Assembly: GCF_002157225.2 (NCBI RefSeq)
Contig: NZ_CP020038.1
Location: 4,370,501-4,434,500 of the forward strand
Direction: 5' to 3'
From: Agarilytica rhodophyticola
Lineage (GTDB): Bacteria; Pseudomonadota; Gammaproteobacteria; Pseudomonadales; Cellvibrionaceae
DNA: 64,000 nucleotides
This document shows, piece after piece, positions 9,233 through 17,056 of this stretch. The notes beneath the pieces are model-generated. The model did no database searches, was not told where the DNA came from, and saw only the letters and a list, made by a program, of their open reading frames with translations. The first letter of the stretch is position 1. Each line of letters starts with the position of its first letter. The position numbers and the translations under genes were made by a program.

Positions 9233-9967
9233 TTAAGTTGAGAGACCGCCATCTACGGGGATAACCTGACCGGTCATATATTTACAAGATTTAGAACCCA
9301 GAAAAACAGCGATATTTGCAATTTCGCTTACCGAGCCAAATCTGTCCATAGGTATAGTTTCGATTATCCTCTCTCGCGTTATTTCTGGCATCTTATCCGT
9401 CATATCTGTTTTGATAAAACCAGGCGCTAATACGTTTATGTTAACCCCCCGTGATGCATATTCCTTCGCCAAAGCTCGAGTTAAACCTGTGATACCAGAT
9501 TTACTAGCCGCATAATTAACTTGGCCTGGAACACCAATAACTCCCGAAACTGAGGCAATATTGACAATACTTCCCTCGCTTTCAAGTAAGTACTCCATCG
9601 CTCTTTGGCAGTGGTTAAATACACTGGAGAGGTTAGTATCTACAACCACCGTCCAATCTTCCCAGGACATTTTTTTAAAGGCACAGTCGCGATTGATGCC
9701 AGCGTTATTAATTAACAAATCTAAACGACCAAAATGCTGTATATGCTGGTCTATGGCATTACCAATACTATCACGATCTGCTACATCACACTGGATAGGT
9801 AAAATGGCATCACCGTGAAGCTCATGAACTTCACGGGCCTCGCTTACGCTCGTCTTATAGGTAAACGTGACGCAGTAACCTGCTGCAACTAACTTGGTTA
9901 CGATTTCTCTACCAATACCTCTGCTTCCACCTGAAACAAAAGCACATTTTACTTTTTCGTTCGACAT
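9233..9967 (-). CDS. FabG-like 3-oxoacyl reductase (SDR)
   Basis: Classical short-chain dehydrogenase of 244 residues from the chosen ATG at 9967, matching the usual FabG length. AGAGAG precedes it by 7 nt; the longer TTG frame to 10003 is unlikely. It shows the NADP(H) motif SGGSRGIG, the NNAG motif, catalytic Ser in NIASVSG, YAASK, and the FabG hallmark APGFIKTDMT with a C-terminal YMTGQVIPVDGG. It would reduce 3-oxoacyl-ACP made by the cluster's ketosynthases. The gene is in the operon, 25 bp before the next gene. Confidence 0.93.
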   Translation of the reverse strand: MSNEKVKCAFVSGGSRGIGREIVTKLVAAGYCVTFTYKTSVSEAREVHELHGDAILPIQCDVADRDSIGNAIDQHIQHFGRLDLLINNAGINRDCAFKKMSWEDWTVVVDTNLSSVFNHCQRAMEYLLESEGSIVNIASVSGVIGVPGQVNYAASKSGITGLTRALAKEYASRGVNINVLAPGFIKTDMTDKMPEITRERIIETIPMDRFGSVSEIANIAVFLGSKSCKYMTGQVIPVDGGLST

Positions 9968-10003
9968 AAAGCGGCTCTCTATATTACCCATTAATTCTTT
10001 CAA

Positions 10004-11017
10004 CTAAATAAACTCTATCCACTCGTTCGGAGCTTGCTTTCTTAAACGATGAATATCAGATAGTTTTCTGTAAAATCTAGTAGCCATATCGAATTTTCCA
10101 AACTCAATCATCTCCTTTCCAACTACAATATTTTTTATTGATGTTATCTGTGCAGTCGTACCGGTCACAAAAGCTTCCTTGAGCTTGCCATTGCTCGCAT
10201 CAGTTATTATTTCCGAGATAGATATCTTGCATTCCATTACTCGCACATTATCTCTATAGGCTAACTGCATTACAGAATCACGTGTGATACCTGCTAAAAT
10301 TGAATCATTAAGTGCCGGCGTTTTGATATGATCATCATATACAAAGAAAATATTACTAGAACTTAGCTCTTCAACATATTGATTCTCTATTGCATCGAGC
10401 CATAACACTTGATGGAAATTTTCTTGTAGAGCGACTTCGTGAGATAAAATAGTCCCGGCATAGTTTCCAATCGCTTTTACCGATCCTGTGCCGCCCCTCG
10501 CGGCTCTGCTGTATTTACTTTCTACCTTAACGTTTATAGCCGTGGTCTCTGAAAAATACGATCCACTGCTACAGGCGATAACAATAAATTTGAAATTCCG
10601 AGATCGCCCAAAAAACCCAAGGGATGGTTCAGTGGCAATCACGAACGGACGTAAATATAAGCTACCTTCTTCGGTTGCCGGTACCGAAATTATATCTGCT
10701 GTAACAAGTTTTTTTAACGCTCCAATAAAAGTTGCCGTCGGTAATTCTGGTATCGCTAGTCGGCGGCATGAATTCTGAAATCTACGTGCATGATCTTTTG
10801 CTCTAAATACAAAAACTTTCCCATCTTCAGAGCTATATGCTTTCACTCCTTCAAAGGCTCCCTGAGCATAGTGAAAAACCTGAGCGCTTGGCGCGATACT
10901 TATATTTTGGTAAGGTTTTAGTACTGTATCGCCCCACCCTTCCTTCGCCCGCCATTCAATTTCTATCATATGTTCAGTCATAGACTGCCCGAATCTTTTC
11001 GGAATCAATTTTGTCAT
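10004..11017 (-). CDS. class IV PLP aminotransferase, branched-chain type
   Basis: 337 residues from the ATG at 11017, which has GGAG nine bases upstream; a TTG at 11044 would add nine residues. Fold type IV signatures are clear: FHYAQGAFEGVKAY, R in YLRPFV, PLP lysine at K181 in GSVKAIGNYAG, YVEELSSSNIF near residue 230 and the GITRDSV phosphate loop. This is the IlvE subfamily, acting on 2-oxoacids of Leu/Ile/Val type with glutamate as amino donor. A housekeeping IlvE would be unexpected inside an acyl-chain cluster, so I infer that it aminates a branched 2-oxoacid made by this pathway or supplies a branched starter. Which of the two cannot be told from sequence. Confidence 0.93.
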   Translation of the reverse strand: MTKLIPKRFGQSMTEHMIEIEWRAKEGWGDTVLKPYQNISIAPSAQVFHYAQGAFEGVKAYSSEDGKVFVFRAKDHARRFQNSCRRLAIPELPTATFIGALKKLVTADIISVPATEEGSLYLRPFVIATEPSLGFFGRSRNFKFIVIACSSGSYFSETTAINVKVESKYSRAARGGTGSVKAIGNYAGTILSHEVALQENFHQVLWLDAIENQYVEELSSSNIFFVYDDHIKTPALNDSILAGITRDSVMQLAYRDNVRVMECKISISEIITDASNGKLKEAFVTGTTAQITSIKNIVVGKEMIEFGKFDMATRFYRKLSDIHRLRKQAPNEWIEFI

Positions 11018-11054
11018 CAATATGAACTCCAATTTTAACCGCAATTAAGGATAC

Positions 11055-11912
11055 TTACGGTGCCTGATACCTACGACATTTTTGTTGCTGATAGCCGAGA
11101 CCATTAATACTTGTTTTAACGATATCTCCAGGCTTTAAAAAATCAATTGAATTATTACCAAGTGAAATTCCCTCTGGGCTTCCAGTTAATATCACATCAC
11201 CAGGAAAAAGCTGCATAAATTGTGATACGTAGTAAACAATATAATCAACGCTAAATTGCATATCACTGGTATTACTCAATTGGCGGCTTATACCATTCAC
11301 CTCACAACCAATAGCTAAACACTGAGGATTATCTATTTCATCTTTTAGAACGACATAGGGCCCTAAGGGACAAAAGCTAGGAAATGACTTTCCCTTAACC
11401 CATTCACCTTCCCTTTTAAGAAGCCAGTGCCGGTCTGAAATATCATTAGCAACACAATAACCAAGAATCGCTTGTCTCGATTTTTCAGGTGAGTTAAGCA
11501 TATGAGTAGGCTTCCCAATAACAACACCAAGTTCCACCTCCCAATCAACCTCTTTTGCATTATCAGGTATCAGAAGATCATCATACGCCCCGCACACAGC
11601 GCCAATAGATTTACTTGAAATTATCGGCTCGCTGGGCAAAGGCATATCAGCAGCTATTGCATGCTTTTTATAATTTAAGCCAATACATAAAATTTGTCTT
11701 GGCGTAACCGGTGACAGGAATTTACAATCAGCTCTATTTAAAACTGGATATTTTTTATAGTGGTTGTTGAATCGTTCTTTTACATTAGCAATATAACAAA
11801 GTGACTCAGCTTCCCATTCAGCCACGATATCTTTTACATTCCTGAGCTGCGAATCTGAGTCGATGATGCACGGCACCTTGTCTCCTTCATAGAGAACTGA
11901 TGCTATTCTCAT
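11055..11912 (-). CDS. fumarylacetoacetate hydrolase (FAH) family protein
   Basis: 285 residues. The short N-terminal domain is followed by the FAH catalytic barrel: CIGLNYKKHA, the metal-binding VDWEVELGVVIG (acidic ligands E-x-E), GYCVANDISDR, KSFPSFCPLGP and ILTGSPEGI. Family reactions include hydrolysis of 1,3-diketo acids, decarboxylation of oxaloacetate-like acids and isomerisation of 2-hydroxydienoates, all on beta- or alpha-keto carboxylates. In this operon it could cleave, decarboxylate or tautomerise a diketo intermediate. The start ATG overlaps the thioesterase stop (ATGA), showing translational coupling. Confidence 0.92.
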   Translation of the reverse strand: MRIASVLYEGDKVPCIIDSDSQLRNVKDIVAEWEAESLCYIANVKERFNNHYKKYPVLNRADCKFLSPVTPRQILCIGLNYKKHAIAADMPLPSEPIISSKSIGAVCGAYDDLLIPDNAKEVDWEVELGVVIGKPTHMLNSPEKSRQAILGYCVANDISDRHWLLKREGEWVKGKSFPSFCPLGPYVVLKDEIDNPQCLAIGCEVNGISRQLSNTSDMQFSVDYIVYYVSQFMQLFPGDVILTGSPEGISLGNNSIDFLKPGDIVKTSINGLGYQQQKCRRYQAP

Positions 11913-12334
11913 AACGCCGACTCTAATTCTTCGTCCATATACTTTAAAAAAAATGCTTCTTCTGCATCACTTAATGATCTTGGCTTAGATCGCTCATAGC
12001 AATAAGGTGCCATAGTTGTTACTGCCGAAGTACATATACTTCCTTCGTCATGAATAGTGTAAGCAATGGTTACGGTGGACGCTGATATACCACTTACCCA
12101 AATTAAGATATCAACTGGCTCATGTTTATGTCGCAGAGGTTTGAGATACTTTATACTGTGAGAAACCACCACGGAACCGCGATCAAAAAATGCATCACCT
12201 TCCTTGCTTGAAAGGCCCCAAATAAAATCTACTCGTGCCTCTTCCAATAACCGCATGATTGAAACATTGTTAACAACACCATATATATCCATATCAGACC
12301 AACGTACTGGGCATTTGAATAAATGTTTGTTCAT
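11909..12334 (-). CDS. 4-hydroxybenzoyl-CoA-type acyl thioesterase
   Basis: 141 residues, single hot-dog domain of the YbgC/4HBT type. The active-site motif WSDMDIYGVVNN carries the catalytic Asp, and VSHSIKYLKPLRH forms the second conserved strand. It would release the finished acyl chain from ACP or CoA. It overlaps its neighbours by 4 nt on both sides (start inside the flavoprotein stop, stop inside the FAH start), so the three genes are coupled. Confidence 0.9.
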   Translation of the reverse strand: MNKHLFKCPVRWSDMDIYGVVNNVSIMRLLEEARVDFIWGLSSKEGDAFFDRGSVVVSHSIKYLKPLRHKHEPVDILIWVSGISASTVTIAYTIHDEGSICTSAVTTMAPYCYERSKPRSLSDAEEAFFLKYMDEELESAL

Positions 12335-14151
12335 AAGCTCTCCTCAAGTAATTTAGTTCGAGAAGATTTTGCAAAATCGGTAAATACTCTTTGATATTCT
12401 GGATAGCAAATAGGAGATTTAAATAAGTCCTCGTCATAACCGAATGCTTCTATGATCTCGTCTACTTTCGGTAATAGTTCAGAGCATAATCCATCCATCT
12501 GCTTATTTATTGACATTAATAAATTCTTAGATAACTTGCCGCTATCAATATACCACCCAATGTCTTTCTGAATAACGTATAACCCAAAGAGATTCGCAAG
12601 AGCCTTTATGAGGTTTTGGGATTCGACAGATTCACTTTTCCAGTTAATCATTGTTTCGATAGCGACTCGATATCCCCATAATTTTGACAGATGAATAGCA
12701 TCGTTGGAAATCGAATTCCACTCATCAAAGAAAGTACCATTAAAGGAAAGTCTATGTTCAGAAATCTCTTTAATTAAATTTTTTTCTCTTAAAGCAATTA
12801 GCCCGGTGATAGACTCGGGTGTAAAAGAGTCGTACTTATCACCATTATCGTAAACTTGCGATCCAGGAGTGTATTCCATATTTACCAATTGAGCCGCTAC
12901 AGTCGCGATCAGTACTTGGTTATCTCCCTCAGCAGTAACCAAGCCTTGTAACAATGAAATATACTCAGTAATTCTGTTGACGCTAAATATACCCTGAGCA
13001 CCACAGCGTTCGCGACAGCTTATAATCACGTCGGTCATTTCCCATGTTACTAAGGCCTTAGTCAAATTAATCTGGCTGGTCAATTCTGAATCAATGTCAC
13101 CATCAATACTTAAGAACCGACTTTTCCCATTATTGGTTAAGGCCGACATTGCATATATCTTAGCAAGGTTAATAAACATTTCACGCTGGTATGGCAAGAA
13201 ATTTATGATTGCCGTATCCTGCCCACCGGGAGCATTGGTAAGCCGGTGTTGAGCAAATTTAAGCGCGATGTAGCAACTCGCTTTACCCCCACCCAGCGCA
13301 GCACTTGATACACATAAACGCCCCGGCATAATCCTCGACATTGACTTTAAGAACCTAGCTCTGACATTTTTAATTTTCGCAACAAATTCTCCATTCTCAT
13401 TGATTTCAGCGATTTCTCCAAAAAGTGCTTGATTCAAACTAATTTTTATATGATTAAAACTCGTTAAACCATTATCCAAGCCTTGAACAGGTTTTTCAGG
13501 ACACGGTATCGCCGTTATACCTTCACATAGCCCATCGAGATCTGATATGCGAACTGCAAACGGGAAAACGCCATAATCTTTATCCTTAATAATTAATCGG
13601 GCCATCACAACAGCGATTTTAGGTATATGACTAAAGCCACTATAGGACATATATTTTTGTGAAAGCTGATCAGGAGTATTAAGATAAAAACACTTTTCCT
13701 CGTGATCATAAACTGCCTGTGTTTTAAGGGCAGCAACATTGTTACCATATCCAAGTTCTGTAGCCATATAAGGCCCGAAGGAGGATAAACTGTCAAGCTC
13801 TTCAACGAAATCTGCCACCCCTTTATTTTTGAGTGCGTGATCAAAGAAAGTGCCCATTGTCAAATTATAGTGAACCATAATAATAGAAAAGCATGATACA
13901 TCCAAAAGACCGGCCCATTCTGCCAAAGCGAAAAGTCGATCTGGATTCGCTAAAACATCTAAGGGGGATTCTATTTCTTTATGAATAAAACGGCTTCTCT
14001 CATAAGATAACTCACCTGATTGAGTAAGATTAAGCCCTTCTCTTCTTTCAAATATTTCATTTCGAAGTAATGTAAGCAGATCTTGGTGATTTTTTTCGAA
14101 GCTGTTGTTGTATATAAAATTCTTTAAAAAATCTTTTGATTGTATGTCCAT
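12331..14151 (-). CDS. acyl-CoA oxidase/dehydrogenase-like flavoprotein
   Basis: 606 residues from the ATG at 14151, chosen because a TTG at 14211 would run 38 bp into the KAS II gene while 14151 leaves a 22-bp gap and has AGAG upstream. The size and layout match peroxisomal-type acyl-CoA oxidases rather than 380-residue dehydrogenases. An alpha-helical N-terminus is followed by the FAD/substrate region with FGPYMATELGYGNNVAALKTQA, then the C-terminal helical domains with the CRERCGAQG motif near residue 420 and a further ACOX-like domain. It would introduce an alpha,beta double bond in an acyl thioester. Oxidase versus dehydrogenase chemistry cannot be decided from sequence. An ACOX-type enzyme inside a KAS/ACP operon is unusual. 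Confidence 0.88.
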   Translation of the reverse strand: MDIQSKDFLKNFIYNNSFEKNHQDLLTLLRNEIFERREGLNLTQSGELSYERSRFIHKEIESPLDVLANPDRLFALAEWAGLLDVSCFSIIMVHYNLTMGTFFDHALKNKGVADFVEELDSLSSFGPYMATELGYGNNVAALKTQAVYDHEEKCFYLNTPDQLSQKYMSYSGFSHIPKIAVVMARLIIKDKDYGVFPFAVRISDLDGLCEGITAIPCPEKPVQGLDNGLTSFNHIKISLNQALFGEIAEINENGEFVAKIKNVRARFLKSMSRIMPGRLCVSSAALGGGKASCYIALKFAQHRLTNAPGGQDTAIINFLPYQREMFINLAKIYAMSALTNNGKSRFLSIDGDIDSELTSQINLTKALVTWEMTDVIISCRERCGAQGIFSVNRITEYISLLQGLVTAEGDNQVLIATVAAQLVNMEYTPGSQVYDNGDKYDSFTPESITGLIALREKNLIKEISEHRLSFNGTFFDEWNSISNDAIHLSKLWGYRVAIETMINWKSESVESQNLIKALANLFGLYVIQKDIGWYIDSGKLSKNLLMSINKQMDGLCSELLPKVDEIIEAFGYDEDLFKSPICYPEYQRVFTDFAKSSRTKLLEESL

Positions 14152-14173
14152 ACTCTGTTCTCTACTAGAATCT

Positions 14174-15391
14174 TTAACATGAAAATAGGAGCGACGCGTT
14201 CTGGCCACCAAACCCGAAAGAATTACTCAAACCGAGCTTAATTGCTTTCTCTCTTGACTCTCCACTTATAACATCAAGACTAATATTACTGTCTAGTTTT
14301 TTAAGGTTTGCGGTTACCGGTAGTGTATTATCCCGTATGGCAAGCAAGGTATAGATTGCTTCTATTGCTCCGCCAGCGCCCAGTAAATGCCCGGTAACTC
14401 CTTTTGTGGAACTTACCGAAATATTATCACCAAAGATTTTTTTTATTGCTTGACTTTCAGTGACATCGTTTCCTATCGTTGATGTCCCATGGGCATTAAC
14501 GTATCCCACGTCTGAAGCACTGCAACAAGCGTCCTTTAGTGCCGCTAGCATGGCTGTATTTGCTCCTTTTCCTTCAGGGTGTGGCGTTGTTACATGATAA
14601 GCATCAGCTGAAAAGCCATAGCCTTGTAGGTACCCTTTTATATCTGCGTCTCTTCTTTTTGCATGTTCTAGTGATTCAAGGACGAAGATACCTGCGCCTT
14701 CTCCAATGACAAAACCATCTCGATCACAATCAAAAGGTCTTGACGCAATAGTTGGATCAGGATTTGGACTTAAAGTTTTCATCCTCGCAAAGGAAGATAC
14801 GTAAAATGGCGTTACTGCTGCCTCAGCGCCTCCGGCGATCACCACATCAGCGATTCCATTGTTAATTAAGTACTTTCCTAAACCTATAGCAGTAGCACCC
14901 GATGCACACGCACTACAAGGTGAAAAACATGGGCCATAAGCTTTAATTTCGATGGCGACTTGTCCGGCTGCCATATTCAATAACCCCATTGGCAGCGTAA
15001 GAGGCGAAAGATCATCGGCACCACCTTCGAGCATAGCCTGATGCTGTTCCTCAAGAGTTTCTGTCCCACCAGCACCTGAACCGATAAGAACTGCAACACG
15101 GGTAGGATCAGTCCAGGAGTCCGAATCTAAGCCTGCATTGTCAAGCGCTTCGAGAGTTGCTATTTGAGCAAACTTGGCATAGTTATCCCAAAACCAAGGT
15201 TTACTAATTTTGGTATCTAGTGCATCAAAACCTTTTACACGGCACGAAATATTTACGGGACAATTATCCAAGATAGGGTCGAAATTTGCCTGAGTTTTTC
15301 CAGCCAATACCGTTTTCCAGTTTTCTTTAAGATTATTGCCCGCGGGAGTAATAATCCCTAAACCTGTAATGGCAACTTGATTACCATTCAC
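14174..15391 (-). CDS. beta-ketoacyl-ACP synthase II-type (FabF-like)
   Basis: 405 residues. The Cys-His-His triad of elongating ketosynthases is complete: C162 in SACASGA, H301 in VNAHGTST and H335 in GVTGHLLGAGG, with the supporting K330. EGAGIFVLE and GFGGQNASL complete the fold. It condenses malonyl-ACP with an acyl-ACP and would extend the chain begun by KAS III. The GTG start at 15391 overlaps the stop of the second ACP gene (GTGA), so ACP2 is probably its dedicated partner. No chain-length-factor homologue is next to it, so it resembles FabF or an aryl-polyene/PUFA-free type II KS more than a heterodimeric aromatic KS. Confidence 0.95.
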   Translation of the reverse strand: MNGNQVAITGLGIITPAGNNLKENWKTVLAGKTQANFDPILDNCPVNISCRVKGFDALDTKISKPWFWDNYAKFAQIATLEALDNAGLDSDSWTDPTRVAVLIGSGAGGTETLEEQHQAMLEGGADDLSPLTLPMGLLNMAAGQVAIEIKAYGPCFSPCSACASGATAIGLGKYLINNGIADVVIAGGAEAAVTPFYVSSFARMKTLSPNPDPTIASRPFDCDRDGFVIGEGAGIFVLESLEHAKRRDADIKGYLQGYGFSADAYHVTTPHPEGKGANTAMLAALKDACCSASDVGYVNAHGTSTIGNDVTESQAIKKIFGDNISVSSTKGVTGHLLGAGGAIEAIYTLLAIRDNTLPVTANLKKLDSNISLDVISGESREKAIKLGLSNSFGFGGQNASLLFSC

Positions 15392-15618
15392 GACAACTTA
15401 CCACTAACAAATAAAACGATATCTTTTAAAGTAGAAATAGATTCCATATCATTATCAGTAATCCTTATTCCGTATTTCTTCTTTATTGCTTGAGCTAGAT
15501 CAAGCTGAGAGAGCGAATCAAAACCGATAGCTTCTAGTGTTTCATTGTCACTTACAGCACTAAGATCCATCTTAAATCGCGCCTTAATAATTTCTTTCAA
15601 ATCGTCTAGTGAAAACAT
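15388..15618 (-). CDS. acyl carrier protein (ACP2)
   Basis: 76 residues, an acidic four-helix carrier. The phosphopantetheine site is S35 in AIGFDSLSQLDL, close to the usual GxDSL. A TGAGG ribosome binding site precedes the ATG at 15618. It sits between the KAS III and KAS II genes and overlaps the latter, so it is probably the elongation carrier. The other ACP, next to the methyltransferase-GNAT gene, has a clearly different site (GLNSI). Confidence 0.93.
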   Translation of the reverse strand: MFSLDDLKEIIKARFKMDLSAVSDNETLEAIGFDSLSQLDLAQAIKKKYGIRITDNDMESISTLKDIVLFVSGKLS

Positions 15619-15653
15619 AATTTCCTCACAATGTTATGTTGATAATAATATAA

Positions 15654-16673
15654 TTAATCCCATTCCTTTGGCAGAGAACTCAAAGCGGGCCAACTAATTA
15701 CAGTTGATCCCCATGAGAAACCTGCTCCAAAAGCACTAACAAGCAAATTATCACCGGGCTTTAATAATCCACGTTGTGTATAGTCATTTAATAGTAACGG
15801 TATCGATGCTGCTAATGTATTACCATGATCGATAATGTTGCTCGCGATTTTTTCCTCTGGAAAATTTAATGTATAAGCGACTGTCTGTAATATTCGAATA
15901 TTCGCCTGGTGCCCGATCATCCAATTAATTTTAGTTATATCCATTTTGTTTTTTTCTAAAGCCGCAGCCGCTGAATCAGCCATACGTGCTACAGCATTTT
16001 CATAGACCGTCCCACCTTCCATACTGAGATAATAATCTGCAGGCTGAGCACACTTTCCTGCGCTATCTCTTACTCGCTGCCTCGCTCCGCCAGCGGGCGT
16101 ACACAAAGCGTCACTTAAAGCACCGTCTGATCCCAAATCAAAGCCTCCTATGGCTCCGGGTTCACCCGTATCTCCTTTCTGAATAACCAAAGCACCGGCG
16201 CCATCACCAAAAATCGGATAGGTATCAGGATCAGTGGTATTTACAAACTTAGTAAACGCTTCTGAACCAATAAGTAATATTGTTTCAGCGATGCCGCACT
16301 CGATATAACTTTTTGCTGTCGCCAATCCATATACAAATCCTGAGCATGCCGCTGAAATATCATATGCTGCAACACCTCTTAGGCCCAGGGTATTTGCGAC
16401 TTCCGGCGCAACCGCTGGACATAGCCTTTCAGGGGAAGTAGTTGCGACCAACACCAAGTCAATGGAATGTAAGGCAGATGATTCAATAGCTCTAGCTCCT
16501 GCCTTAACAGCCAGATCTAAAGTTGATATATCTCCATCCACCACCCTCCTACTTTTTATTCCTGTTCTTTGAAAAATCCACTGAGTATCTACATCTAATA
16601 CACCTGCGATATGCTCATTAGTTACAACTTTTGGTGGGACACATGCCCCAATTCCCCGCACCACCGCTATCAT
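15654..16673 (-). CDS. beta-ketoacyl-ACP synthase III (FabH-like)
   Basis: 339 residues. The thiolase-fold triad is intact: C110 in DISAACSGF, H255 in WMIGHQANIRI and N285 in IDHGNTLAAS. It has the full FabH length and the GDGAGALV motif, so it should catalyse an initiating condensation rather than the ester-forming chemistry of CerJ-like relatives. AAGGGG precedes the ATG at 16673. Within this operon it would join the starter produced on ACP1 by the methyltransferase-GNAT with malonyl-ACP (inference). About 100 bp separate it from the ACP1 gene, the largest gap in this half of the operon. Confidence 0.95.
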   Translation of the reverse strand: MIAVVRGIGACVPPKVVTNEHIAGVLDVDTQWIFQRTGIKSRRVVDGDISTLDLAVKAGARAIESSALHSIDLVLVATTSPERLCPAVAPEVANTLGLRGVAAYDISAACSGFVYGLATAKSYIECGIAETILLIGSEAFTKFVNTTDPDTYPIFGDGAGALVIQKGDTGEPGAIGGFDLGSDGALSDALCTPAGGARQRVRDSAGKCAQPADYYLSMEGGTVYENAVARMADSAAAALEKNKMDITKINWMIGHQANIRILQTVAYTLNFPEEKIASNIIDHGNTLAASIPLLLNDYTQRGLLKPGDNLLVSAFGAGFSWGSTVISWPALSSLPKEWD

Positions 16674-16775
16674 ATGTAGCCCCTTCTTGATATCAAGATA
16701 TTTAGCATTTACTTATTTAAGCTATTTTTACTTTCCATCATACCTATATGTTAATCGCATAGTTTCATTATTGTG

Positions 16776-17036
16776 TTACGCCGTACTGCCCATTAGCGCC
16801 TTCTTTTTCTCTAATAACTCAATCAACTCTTGAATATTTTTGGGGCCAAGTAATTCTATCCGAGGGATATCGATCTCAAGTTCCTCCATCAGTAATATAG
16901 TAACCTCCATTCGTTCAATGGAATTCAGACCAATTTCTTTTAGACTATCCGTTACATTAATATCTACATCTTCGAATTTTGGTACAACGTTTTTAATTGT
17001 TTCCTTAACCATCACAAATATTTTGTCTTTATTCAT
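16776..17036 (-). CDS. acyl carrier protein (ACP1, loading carrier)
   Basis: 86 residues. The phosphopantetheine serine is S39 in KEIGLNSIERME, a GxNSI variant unlike the GFDSL of ACP2. It starts 20 bp after the stop of the methyltransferase-GNAT gene, the position the ACP domain occupies in SxtA, GphF and AprA-type loading modules. I therefore infer it carries malonyl, methylmalonyl or propionyl groups for that enzyme. Helices II and III (MEVTILLMEELEIDIP) are typical of acyl carriers. Confidence 0.92.
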   Translation of the reverse strand: MNKDKIFVMVKETIKNVVPKFEDVDINVTDSLKEIGLNSIERMEVTILLMEELEIDIPRIELLGPKNIQELIELLEKKKALMGSTA

Positions 17037-17056
17037 TTCATTAAGTCCTCAGTCCT

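Noticed and set aside
14174-16673. Housekeeping fatty acid (fab) operon
   Set aside because: fabZ and plsX-type genes are lacking and a methyltransferase-GNAT, aminotransferase, FAH enzyme and exporter are interleaved.
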